Origin: Zwartia sp.
GTDB taxonomy: Bacteria; Pseudomonadota; Gammaproteobacteria; Burkholderiales; Burkholderiaceae_B
Assembly (NCBI GenBank): GCA_030653405.1
Contig: JAURZO010000255.1
Location: 1 to 42,653 of the forward strand
Length of the DNA stretch: 42,653 nt
Direction of reading: 5' to 3'
Below, one piece after another: positions 17,639 to 25,059 of this stretch (positions within the stretch are counted from its first letter, which is position 1; each line of letters begins with the position of its first letter). The notes beneath the pieces are model-generated. The model saw nothing but the letters and a program-made list of their open reading frames with translations, was not told the origin of the DNA and made no database searches. Position numbers and translations under genes: made by a program.

Positions 17639-18388
17639 ATGAAGGTGCTTGTGCCTGTAAAACGTGTCGTTGATTACAACGTCAAAGTACGCGTCAAATC
17701 GGATCAGTCGGGTGTCGATATCGCGAACGTCAAGATGTCTATGAACCCGTTTGATGAGATTGCGGTCGAAGAAGCCACGCGTCTCAAAGAAAAAGGTGCT
17801 GCGACTGAAGTCATCGCTGTTTCTTGCGGCGTGGCTCAATGCCAGGAAACTTTGCGCACCGCAATGGCGATCGGCGCAGATCGCGGTATTTTGGTGCAGA
17901 CGGACGTCGAGCTCCAGCCCCTGGCCGTTGCAAAGCTGTTGAAAGTGCTGGTCGAAAAAGAGCAGCCTCAGCTTGTGATTTTGGGTAAACAGGCGATTGA
18001 TGACGATGCGAACCAGACGGGCCAGATGTTGGCGGCTTTATTGGGTTGGTCTCAGGCGACTTTTGCCAGCAAGGTTGAGCTCGGTGACGGTGTCGCACGC
18101 GTGACACGCGAAGTCGATGGTGGACTCGAAACGCTTGAGCTCAAATTGCCCGCGATCGTGACCACAGATTTGCGTTTGAATGAGCCGCGCTACGTGACGT
18201 TGCCCAACATCATGAAAGCCAAGAAAAAGCAATTGGACATCTTGACGCCTGATGAACTCGGCGTTGACGTCACCCCACGTCTGAAAACGCTGAAAGTATC
18301 GGAGCCCTCCGCCCGCTCCGCTGGCGTCAAGGTCCCTGATGTCGCGGCACTTGTCGATAAACTCAAGAATGAAGCCAAGGTGGTTTGA
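17639..18388 (+). CDS. etfB: Electron transfer flavoprotein subunit beta
   Basis: EtfB forms with EtfA the heterodimer that takes electrons from acyl-CoA dehydrogenases and passes them to ETF-quinone oxidoreductase. The 249-residue protein begins MKVLVPVKRVVDYNVKVRVK. It has the family signature region VTREVDGGLETLELKLPAIV and the recognition-loop region LNEPRYVTLPNIMKAKKK, whose counterpart contacts dehydrogenases in known structures. GGAG at 17627-17630 gives good spacing to the ATG. etfA starts two bases after its stop, and an acyl-CoA dehydrogenase lies downstream. Confidence 0.97.
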   Translation: MKVLVPVKRVVDYNVKVRVKSDQSGVDIANVKMSMNPFDEIAVEEATRLKEKGAATEVIAVSCGVAQCQETLRTAMAIGADRGILVQTDVELQPLAVAKLLKVLVEKEQPQLVILGKQAIDDDANQTGQMLAALLGWSQATFASKVELGDGVARVTREVDGGLETLELKLPAIVTTDLRLNEPRYVTLPNIMKAKKKQLDILTPDELGVDVTPRLKTLKVSEPSARSAGVKVPDVAALVDKLKNEAKVV

Positions 18389-18390
18389 TC

Positions 18391-19317
18391 ATGTCAATAC
18401 TTGTCATCGCTGAACACGATAACGTTCAACTGAAAGCTGCGACACTCAATGTCGTGGCCGCCGCTTCTAAAATTGGCGGCGATATCCATGTGCTGGTGGC
18501 TGGTGCGAATGCTGCCGCAGTCGCACAAAACGCTGCCAAAATTGGTGGTGTTTCCAAGGTGTTGCTTGCCGAGTCTCCCGCTCTTGTCGATGGTTTGGCT
18601 GAGAACGTTGCCGAGCAAGTGCTGGCGCTCGCGCCTGGCTACAGCCACATCTTGTTTGCAGCCACCGCTTCCGGGAAAAACGTATCGCCCCGTGTTGCAG
18701 CCCGTCTGGACGTCGCGCAGATTTCTGAAATTCAGGCCGTGTTGTCGGCCGATACTTTTGAACGCGCCATTTATGCGGGTAATGCGGTTGCTACCGTACA
18801 GTCAACTGATCCCGTCAAAGTCATCACTGTCCGTACAACCGGCTTTGATGCGGCTCCGGAAGGTGGTAGCGCAGCGGTGGAGTCAGTAACGCCTGCTGCC
18901 GCAGTGGGGTTGTCGACGTTTATCGGCCGTGAAGTCGCCAAGAGCGATCGTCCCGAACTTGCCGGTGCTAAGGTTGTTGTTTCTGGGGGGCGCGGGATGG
19001 GCAGCGCCGAAAACTTCAAAATTCTCGATCCACTTGCAGACAAACTTGGTGCCGCACTGGGCGCGTCTCGCGCAGCAGTCGATGCTGGCTACGCGCCAAA
19101 CGACTGGCAGGTCGGTCAGACTGGCAAAATCGTGGCGCCACAACTTTATGTCGCCATCGGTATTTCAGGAGCCATCCAGCATTTGGCTGGAATGAAGGAC
19201 TCAAAAGTGATCGTGGCCGTCAATAAAGATGCGGAAGCACCTATTTTTGGCGTGGCAGATTATGGCCTGGTGGCTGATTTGTTTACGGCTGTGCCAGAGC
19301 TGGTAACAACACTTTAA
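18391..19317 (+). CDS. etfA: Electron transfer flavoprotein subunit alpha
   Basis: EtfA binds the redox-active FAD of the electron transfer flavoprotein. The 309-residue protein has the N-terminal ETF domain and a C-terminal FAD domain with GGRGMGSAENF, SRAAVDAGYAPNDWQVGQTG, APQLYVAIGISGAIQHLAGM and VNKDAEAPIFGVADYG. The ATG at 18391 has AAGGTGG upstream, inside the end of etfB, so the pair is coupled. A palindrome (19326-19339) and a terminator follow. Confidence 0.97.
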   Translation: MSILVIAEHDNVQLKAATLNVVAAASKIGGDIHVLVAGANAAAVAQNAAKIGGVSKVLLAESPALVDGLAENVAEQVLALAPGYSHILFAATASGKNVSPRVAARLDVAQISEIQAVLSADTFERAIYAGNAVATVQSTDPVKVITVRTTGFDAAPEGGSAAVESVTPAAAVGLSTFIGREVAKSDRPELAGAKVVVSGGRGMGSAENFKILDPLADKLGAALGASRAAVDAGYAPNDWQVGQTGKIVAPQLYVAIGISGAIQHLAGMKDSKVIVAVNKDAEAPIFGVADYGLVADLFTAVPELVTTL

Positions 19318-19354
19318 TTCGGAAGGGCGAGTACTCGCCGGCTGATCCGATCTG

Positions 19355-19394
19355 CCCCCATGCATTGGATTTTTGTCCAACGTCTGGGGGTTTT
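19355..19394 (+). terminator. Probable terminator after etfA
   Basis: An outer stem CCCCCA / TGGGGG and an inner stem TTGGA / TCCAA, separated by a small internal loop, end in TTTT. A perfect 14-base palindrome GGCGAGTACTCGCC (19326-19339) lies just upstream and could form its own hairpin. Confidence 0.6.
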
Positions 19395-19407
19395 CATTTG
19401 GTGACCT

Positions 19408-21288
19408 ATGACCTATCAAGCCCCTATTGCAGATTTTAAATTTGTCTTCAATCATCTTGCGGGCTTGCCAGAGCTCTTGCGACTGCCTGCGTTCGCAGGG
19501 ATCGAGTCAGACTTGGTCGATGCCGTTCTAGAAGAAAATGCGAAGTTTACGGCCGAGGTTGTTTCTCCCACCAATCGGATCAGTGATCGGCAGCCTCCCG
19601 TCTGTCAGGCGGGGCAGGTGGCGATGCCGGCAGAGATCCACGCCGCGTTCAAGGCGTTTGTCGAAGGTGGCTGGCAAGGTCTTCGTCACCCTGAACAATG
19701 GGGTGGACAAGGCTTACCCAAATTGCTCGCGACGGCGACGACGGAAAATCTCTACGCAGCGAACGTTGCGTTCTCGCTTTGTCCGATGTTGACGGATGGT
19801 GTGATTGAGGCCCTTTTGCTGACGGGTTCAGATGCTCAAAAGCAGACCTATATCGAGCCGCTTGTAAGCAGCAAGTGGACCGGCACGATGAATCTGACTG
19901 AGCCGCAGTCTGGCTCCGACTTGTCCTTAGTCACTACCCGGGCTGTCGCACAAGCGGATGGCAACTATCGACTCTTTGGCCAGAAAATTTACATTACTTT
20001 CGGTGAACATGATTTGGCCGAAAATATTGTCCATTTGGTGCTGGCGCGTACTGCTGATGCGCCACCTGGAGTCAAGGGACTTTCTTTATTTGTTGTTCCA
20101 AAGTTTTTGGTCAATCAGGACGGCACCCTTGGCAAGCGTAATGATGTTTGGTGCGCATCCATTGAGCATAAGCTGGGTATTCACGGCAGTCCAACTGCGG
20201 TACTGTTGTTTGGTGATGACAAAGGCGAAGTAGGCGAGGGCGCCATTGGCACACTCGTCGGTCAGGAGAATCGCGGTCTCGAATACATGTTCATTATGAT
20301 GAACGCTGCGCGTTTTGCGGTCGGTGTTCAAGGTATTGGCGTGAGCGAAGCAGCGACTCAGAAGGCGCAGTCTTACGCCCGTGACCGGATTCAGAGTCGT
20401 GCGATTGAGGGTTCGGCCGGCCCTGTCGCCATCATGCAGCATCCCGATGTGCAGCGTATGCTCATGACAATGCGTGCCTTAACGGAGGCCGCTCGGGCGA
20501 TTGCCTGTACGGCTGCAGCAGCGGATGATCTCAGTATTGAAAGTCCTGATGCGGAGGTGCGTCGCATCAATCAGGCCTTGTACGATTATCTGGTCCCAGT
20601 TGTAAAAGGTTTTTCAACTGAGTGCTCTTTAGAGGTCACTTCTCTTGGCGTGCAAGTGCATGGCGGGATGGGATTTATCGAGGAAACAGGGGCGGCTCAG
20701 TTTTATCGCGATGCGCGTATCCTCACTATTTACGAAGGGACGACTGCGATTCAGGCTAATGATCTCATTGGGCGCAAGACACTGCGTGATGGCGGTGCCA
20801 CGGCGCAGCGCTTGATCGAGCAAATGCGACTCACAGCAGAGGCTCTTTTAAAGGCCTCTCAGTCGGCTCAGCCTGCACAGGCAGCCGGTTTGGCGTTGAT
20901 CGGTGACAATTTGAACCGAGCAGTAGGGCAGTATGAATCTGTCGTGCATTATGTGCTTGAACATTCGAAAACGGACATTCGCGCCGTCTATGCAGGGAGT
21001 GTGCCTTATCTCATGCTGACTGGCTATGTCCTGGGCGGCTGGCATATGGCGCGAGCCGCCATGGTGTGTGCGCTTGCCACGCAAGAGCTTGCGTCATCCT
21101 CTACTCAAGCTTCGGAGACGATGTCTGGGGGTTTTGATGCGCTACCACTATCTTTTGCGCAGAACAAATTCGCGACTGCCGCCTTTTATTGCGGCGCGAT
21201 CTTACCTCGGGTTGAGGCCTTGAGCCGAGCTATTCATCAAGGTGTCACGCTTACGCAAGTCGTTGAGCACTCTACCTTGATGACTTGA
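19408..21288 (+). CDS. Large acyl-CoA dehydrogenase (FadE/DmdC type)
   Basis: A 626-residue flavoprotein of the long acyl-CoA dehydrogenase group, often annotated as 3-methylmercaptopropionyl-CoA dehydrogenase (DmdC) or fatty acyl-CoA dehydrogenase. It would form the alpha,beta double bond of an acyl-CoA and give electrons to ETF. Visible are the flavin-binding stretch MNLTEPQSGSDLSLV, the motif VQVHGGMGFIEETGAAQFYRD, and the catalytic base Glu443 in IYEGTTAIQANDL. An extra C-terminal helical domain of about 150 residues is typical of this subgroup. The position next to etfBA fits. The substrate is not determined: no other beta-oxidation or sulfur gene adjoins it. Confidence 0.9.
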   Translation: MTYQAPIADFKFVFNHLAGLPELLRLPAFAGIESDLVDAVLEENAKFTAEVVSPTNRISDRQPPVCQAGQVAMPAEIHAAFKAFVEGGWQGLRHPEQWGGQGLPKLLATATTENLYAANVAFSLCPMLTDGVIEALLLTGSDAQKQTYIEPLVSSKWTGTMNLTEPQSGSDLSLVTTRAVAQADGNYRLFGQKIYITFGEHDLAENIVHLVLARTADAPPGVKGLSLFVVPKFLVNQDGTLGKRNDVWCASIEHKLGIHGSPTAVLLFGDDKGEVGEGAIGTLVGQENRGLEYMFIMMNAARFAVGVQGIGVSEAATQKAQSYARDRIQSRAIEGSAGPVAIMQHPDVQRMLMTMRALTEAARAIACTAAAADDLSIESPDAEVRRINQALYDYLVPVVKGFSTECSLEVTSLGVQVHGGMGFIEETGAAQFYRDARILTIYEGTTAIQANDLIGRKTLRDGGATAQRLIEQMRLTAEALLKASQSAQPAQAAGLALIGDNLNRAVGQYESVVHYVLEHSKTDIRAVYAGSVPYLMLTGYVLGGWHMARAAMVCALATQELASSSTQASETMSGGFDALPLSFAQNKFATAAFYCGAILPRVEALSRAIHQGVTLTQVVEHSTLMT

Positions 21289-21305
21289 TGCCGAAAGATT
21301 TCTGC

Positions 21306-22949
21306 CTAGGGCAGAATCGCATCCAGGCTCGTGTTGACCTCGATGAGAATCGGCTCGCGCGAGTCGAGTGCCGCAGTGATGACAGCCTGAATCTCTGATT
21401 TTTCCTGAATGCGTGCAGCTTTCATGCCAAAGCTTGCAGCAAGCGTATAAAAATCCGGATTAAAAAGCGAGGTGCCACTAACACGACCCGGGTAACCTCG
21501 CTCTTGGTGCAAGCGTATTGAGCCATAGCTGCTGTTGTTGGACACAATGAATACGATTGGTAGCTTGCGCTCAACAGCGAGGATCATTTCATTGCCGGTC
21601 ATCAGAAAACCGCCGTCACCCACGATGCAGACGGTTGTACGTTCCGGTTCACGCATGGCGCAAGCAAGCGCGGCGGGTGTGCCGTAACCCATCGCTCCGG
21701 CAAGGGGAGCCATCAGACGCTGACCGGCTTTGAAGTTGAAATGACGGTAAACCGGGGCGGCAAATGTCCCAGCGTCCAGGCACACTGTGGTTGAGTCAGA
21801 GGCGTGCTCGGCGACTGCTCGCACGACATCTGTGAAGTTCACGCCTTTCTTTGCTGCACGGTTTGGCCATGCCGCGTAGGGCAGTGAGTGACCACGTAAT
21901 TCTTTGAGCCATTCTTGTCGAGCATTGCCAGGCTGAGTCGCATTGGCTTGAGTCAAGGCACGTACAAAGCTGACTGGATCGCAGACAAGCGGGAAGTCCG
22001 CCACCGTATCCCAATTGACGATGCGTGAATCAGGGTAGCAGTGCAACAGTGTTTGGGGTGCCTGGGCATAACGCGGAAACTGAAAGTTCTGCGTCGTGAT
22101 GTCACCAAGCCGTGTACCCAGTGCGAGAATGAAATCGCTTTGCTGGAGGGTCGCCATCTGAGCCGCGGGATTTGACAGGCCTAAGTCGCCGACAAAGAGA
22201 GGGTCGTCGTTTGGATAAATGTCGTGTCGGCGAAAGGACACCATTGTCGGGAGTTGCCAGTGGTGGACAAAGGAGCGAAGTGCCTCGCGTCCGCCCGGGC
22301 AGTCAAAGACACCGCCTGCGATCACGACAGGTCGTTGGGCATCGGATAGTCGCTTGCCAATGGCGTCCAGTGTGGATTGCTCGGGAAGGCCAAAGATTTG
22401 CGGATGATTTTTGAATGCCGGCTTGGCGACTGTTTGTTGCTGGATATCTTCTGGGATCACTAGCACGACGGGTCCCGGTACACCCGAGGTCGCCATACGG
22501 ATGGCTTTGAACGCAGCCTCGCCAAGCTGCTCAGGTGTCTGGCACTCAAAGACCCATTTGGCGATTGAGCCAAACATCTTTTGGTAATCGATTTCCTGGA
22601 ATGCTTCGCGACGCAGATCACGCGCCGCGATCTGGCCAATAATCAAAATCATCGGCACCGCATCCTGCTGAGCGGTGTGCACGGCAATAGCAGCGTTAGA
22701 GGCACCCGGGCCCCGGCTCACCAGCGCCACACCAGGCCTGCGCGTCAGTCTGCCATCGGCGACAGCCATATACCCCGCACCACCTTCGTGGCGACAGGTC
22801 ACTACGTCAATTTCTGGAAAGTCCACGACTGCGTCCAGCAGACCTAGGTAGCTTTCCCCGGGCACAAGAAAAATGCGATCCATTCCGTGATCAGAAAAAA
22901 CCTGAAAAAGGGCATGGCTAGAAGTGAATGCGTTCATGGGATGCGTCAT
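21306..22949 (-). CDS. Thiamine-diphosphate enzyme of the acetolactate synthase family
   Basis: A 547-residue ThDP enzyme with the usual three domains. The N-terminal pyrimidine-binding domain carries the catalytic Glu in CRHEGGAGYMA. A central domain follows, and the C-terminal PP-binding domain has the GDG-to-NN motif that starts GDGGFLMTGNE near residue 444 and ends SNNSSYGSI. It resembles the large subunit of acetolactate synthase. No ilvN or ilvC is nearby and the gene stands alone, so a role in branched-chain synthesis is unlikely; a carboligase, decarboxylase or acyltransferase is possible. The reaction is not identified. The ATG at 22949 directly follows a TTG, another ATG lies four codons later, and none has a clear ribosome-binding site. 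Confidence 0.85.
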   Translation of the reverse strand: MTHPMNAFTSSHALFQVFSDHGMDRIFLVPGESYLGLLDAVVDFPEIDVVTCRHEGGAGYMAVADGRLTRRPGVALVSRGPGASNAAIAVHTAQQDAVPMILIIGQIAARDLRREAFQEIDYQKMFGSIAKWVFECQTPEQLGEAAFKAIRMATSGVPGPVVLVIPEDIQQQTVAKPAFKNHPQIFGLPEQSTLDAIGKRLSDAQRPVVIAGGVFDCPGGREALRSFVHHWQLPTMVSFRRHDIYPNDDPLFVGDLGLSNPAAQMATLQQSDFILALGTRLGDITTQNFQFPRYAQAPQTLLHCYPDSRIVNWDTVADFPLVCDPVSFVRALTQANATQPGNARQEWLKELRGHSLPYAAWPNRAAKKGVNFTDVVRAVAEHASDSTTVCLDAGTFAAPVYRHFNFKAGQRLMAPLAGAMGYGTPAALACAMREPERTTVCIVGDGGFLMTGNEMILAVERKLPIVFIVSNNSSYGSIRLHQERGYPGRVSGTSLFNPDFYTLAASFGMKAARIQEKSEIQAVITAALDSREPILIEVNTSLDAILP

Positions 22950-23081
22950 CAAAATTGTCGTCGAGTTGATGGTTGAGAGAGACGTTGGAACAGGAAATTA
23001 GCACAGGACGAGGGTGTCTTGGAGATTGAGCTCACGGTTGTGCCGTGTTGTGAAAAAACCATAGGTTTTATTGCCGCCTCA

Positions 23082-23137
23082 TACTGTTGTTGCAAACAGT
23101 ACTGATTTAATATACAGTACTGTTTATGTGTTCAGTA
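23082..23137. promoter_or_regulatory. Triple tandem LexA-like box array
   Basis: Three 20-base elements follow one another with a two-base overlap and an exact 18-base period. They are 23082-23101 (TACTGT-N8-ACAGTA), 23100-23119 (TACTGA-N8-ACAGTA) and 23118-23137 (TACTGT-N8-TCAGTA). The first fully matches the gamma/betaproteobacterial LexA consensus CTGT-N8-ACAG with ideal flanks; the other two have one change each. The array ends 34 bases before the start of the 54-residue membrane protein. Weak promoter-like hexamers (TTGTTG at 23087, TATACA at 23111) lie inside it, so bound repressor would cover the promoter. Another palindrome-binding repressor remains possible. Confidence 0.7.
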
Positions 23138-23171
23138 AATGATGTCATTGACCTATATTAGGAGCAATATT

Positions 23172-23336
23172 ATGACCCGCGAAGTCCGACACAACTATCC
23201 TCCCGTATTCGCTGCCCATCATGTTGACAGCCACTCTCCAAGCGCCAAGAGCATGATCTCCGATGTGTTGCTTTTGGCTTTTTGGGGTGCCATGGTACCC
23301 GTGTTCATGTGGATTGGCAGCGCGGCAGGTTTTTAA
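23172..23336 (+). CDS. Small single-helix membrane protein, candidate SOS-controlled gene
   Basis: A 54-residue protein that I do not recognise. The first 30 residues are polar and rich in His and Ser (NYPPVFAAHHVDSHSPS). The last 20 or so form one membrane helix (DVLLLAFWGAMVPVFMWIG) ending SAAGF. The ATG at 23172 is chosen because AGGAG at 23160-23164 gives ideal spacing; ATGs at 23139 and 23142 in the same frame have no ribosome-binding site. The upstream LexA-like array suggests DNA-damage control. Small single-helix proteins under LexA control include the toxin TisB of E. coli, but there is no visible sequence similarity, so a toxin role is speculative. It converges on the EamA gene 23 bases away. 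Confidence 0.7.
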   Translation: MTREVRHNYPPVFAAHHVDSHSPSAKSMISDVLLLAFWGAMVPVFMWIGSAAGF

Positions 23337-23359
23337 GTCTCTGGGTGGCCTGATCACCT

Positions 23360-24232
23360 TTAGCTATTTGCCAGCAAAACAACACCTGTCCCAATGAAGC
23401 AGCAGCCCACCAGTCTGCCCCAGCCGACAGGTTCACGCAAAATATACAGTCCGGCGAGGGTGACAAGCAGCATTGACATCTCGCGAGCGGGAGCCACCAG
23501 ACTGACTGGGGCTCCATCGCGCAGTGCATAGAGCACCAGGATATAGCCCAGTGGCGAGAGCAGCCCAATCGCCCAAGCCAGATGCCAGTAACCTTTCATC
23601 GCATCCAGTGCGCGCCGAGGGTGACGGGCAGTATGTGGCAGCATCATGATTGTTTTTGAGGCCGAGGTGGCCCAGTCAAACAGCACGGGTGCGATCATCA
23701 GCACCGCGACGCCGTAAGCATCGACCAATGTGTAAGCCGCAATCAGTAGCCCAATGAGCAGCCCCCAACGAACACCCACCATCGCTTCTGGTTGCAGAAG
23801 TCGCCTGATTTGCCCTTGTGTCGCAATCATCAGCACACCCGCTACGACACAAAGCATTCCCCCGAGTCCAAGCACGGTTGCAGGTTCGCGAATAAACAGT
23901 ATGGCTCCGATTGTGGACAAAAATGGCCCAGTGCCTCTGGCGATGGGGTAGACCACAGACAGATCAGCCACTTGATAGCCTCTTTGCAGGCAAAGGCTAT
24001 AGGTGAGGTGCAGCACGCCTGACAGCAAGATGCACCCTACGATCTCCCAGCTCCAGTTGTTATCATCAAACAACAGAATCCAGATCACCCAAGGCGCAAA
24101 CAGGATTGTTGAGCACAAGCCATAGGCAAAGACAAAGGCCGAACCAACTTTGGCTCCCCTTTTTGCCAGCAAATTCCAGGATGCATGACAAATCGCTGCG
24201 AGGATCACTAAAAGAAGGGCAGAGCCGGTCAT
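23360..24232 (-). CDS. EamA/DMT-family transporter
   Basis: A 290-residue integral membrane protein of the drug/metabolite transporter superfamily with about ten helices in two EamA repeats. The first repeat holds HASWNLLAKRGAKVGSAFVF and a VVYPIARGTGPFLSTIGAI segment. The second holds the corresponding PVSLVAPAREMSMLLVTLAG, followed by REPVGWGRLVGC. Members export or import small metabolites, and the substrate cannot be told from sequence. No regulator or biosynthetic gene is adjacent on the same strand. It lies head to head with rplS across 200 bases. Confidence 0.87.
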   Translation of the reverse strand: MTGSALLLVILAAICHASWNLLAKRGAKVGSAFVFAYGLCSTILFAPWVIWILLFDDNNWSWEIVGCILLSGVLHLTYSLCLQRGYQVADLSVVYPIARGTGPFLSTIGAILFIREPATVLGLGGMLCVVAGVLMIATQGQIRRLLQPEAMVGVRWGLLIGLLIAAYTLVDAYGVAVLMIAPVLFDWATSASKTIMMLPHTARHPRRALDAMKGYWHLAWAIGLLSPLGYILVLYALRDGAPVSLVAPAREMSMLLVTLAGLYILREPVGWGRLVGCCFIGTGVVLLANS

Positions 24233-24351
24233 GGGCTGTCATGTAAAAGTTTAAGGGAGGCTTCGCTATTGAAACACTATTTAGGCGGACACACTGACTC
24301 CAAGCTGAGCGTCAAAAAATGTAGTAGAATCAATGGCTTTTTATCGCATCC

Positions 24352-24388
24352 TCTGCCCGGTAGCAGATGTCCGAATAGGTCGGACGTC
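24352..24388 (+). promoter_or_regulatory. Structured leader upstream of rplS
   Basis: Two adjacent hairpins occur in the presumed 5' untranslated region of rplS. One is TCTGC / GCAGA (24352-24356 and 24363-24367). The other is GATGTCCGA / TCGGACGTC (24366-24374 and 24380-24388), nine pairs including one G-U, with loop ATAGG. No T tract follows, so a simple terminator is unlikely. A TAGAAT hexamer at 24325-24330 may be the -10 element. Autoregulatory L19 leaders are known in other phyla; a link here is inference. Confidence 0.4.
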
Positions 24389-24432
24389 CCAGCCAATAAT
24401 ATTGACCGAGAGCATGATGACTTGGAGTTCTA

Positions 24433-24822
24433 ATGAATCTGATCGCTATTATCGAGCAAGAAGAAATTGCTCGCCTGACGGGTGGCAAGCCTGTTACTGA
24501 CTTTGCACCGGGTGACACTGTTGTCGTGAGCGTCAACGTGGTTGAAGGTACGCGCAAGCGTACCCAGGCTTTTGAGGGTGTCGTGATTGCGCGTCGCAAT
24601 CGTGGTCTGAACTCAGCCTTCATCGTTCGCAAGATTTCATCTGGCGAAGCTGTTGAGCGTACATTCCAGTTGTATTCACCCCAGATCGCCGGTATCGAAG
24701 TCAAGCGCCGTGGTGATGTTCGCCGCGCCAAGCTCTACTACCTGCGTGATCGTTCCGGTAAGTCTGCGCGTATCAAAGAAAAATTGGTGCGTAAAGCTGT
24801 TGTTGCAACACCTGCAGCTTAA
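24433..24822 (+). CDS. rplS: 50S ribosomal protein L19
   Basis: L19 lies at the interface of the two ribosomal subunits. The 129-residue protein is complete, with FAPGDTVVVSVNVVEG, RKRTQAFEGVVIARRNRGLN and RRGDVRRAKLYYLRDRSGK as typical motifs. GGAG sits nine bases before the ATG. In most proteobacteria rplS is the last gene of rpsP-rimM-trmD-rplS. Here a reverse-strand transporter lies upstream and those three genes are absent from the window, so L19 must have its own promoter. Downstream synteny (Nudix, rsgA, M48, orn) is kept. Confidence 0.97.
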   Translation: MNLIAIIEQEEIARLTGGKPVTDFAPGDTVVVSVNVVEGTRKRTQAFEGVVIARRNRGLNSAFIVRKISSGEAVERTFQLYSPQIAGIEVKRRGDVRRAKLYYLRDRSGKSARIKEKLVRKAVVATPAA

Positions 24823-24835
24823 GCACTTATCAGGC

Positions 24836-24899
24836 TTAGGCACTTAAATCTCTGCAGTACTCGCTCTCTGCATTACTCGCTGTCATTTAAAGTGCCTAA
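24836..24899. repeat. Tandem 16-base repeat inside a 10-base inverted repeat
   Basis: A 16-base unit starting CTCTGCAG occurs twice head to tail (24850-24865 and 24866-24881) with one mismatch (G/T at the eighth base). The pair is framed by perfect inverted arms TTAGGCACTT (24836-24845) and AAGTGCCTAA (24890-24899). It lies between the rplS stop and its terminator, so it may be part of the rplS 3' untranslated RNA. Confidence 0.6.
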
Positions 24900-24904
24900 A
24901 TCCT

Positions 24905-24952
24905 AAAAGCCTCAAATAACTGGACCTTAGTCCAAATGTTTGAGGCTTTTTT
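24905..24952 (+). terminator. Rho-independent terminator after rplS
   Basis: A perfect 12-base-pair stem (AAAAGCCTCAAA / TTTGAGGCTTTT) encloses a smaller hairpin TGGAC-CTTA-GTCCA and runs into a T tract. Confidence 0.9.
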
Positions 24953-25059
24953 ATTTATAGAATTTTATGTGAGTGAGCTTGACGGATACATATCGAGCTC
25001 AGAGGTGTTAAAACGTCATAATATTGACTTTGCCTCTGCATGCGCGTGATCACCTGACT

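Noticed and set aside
21301..21315. Hairpin TCTGCC / GGCAGA between the acyl-CoA dehydrogenase and the ThDP enzyme
   Set aside because: Six pairs, no T tract, and it overlaps the stop codon; too weak to call a terminator.
23139..23171. Earlier ATGs for the 54-residue membrane protein
   Set aside because: They lie directly against the third LexA-like box and have no ribosome-binding site, unlike the ATG at 23172.
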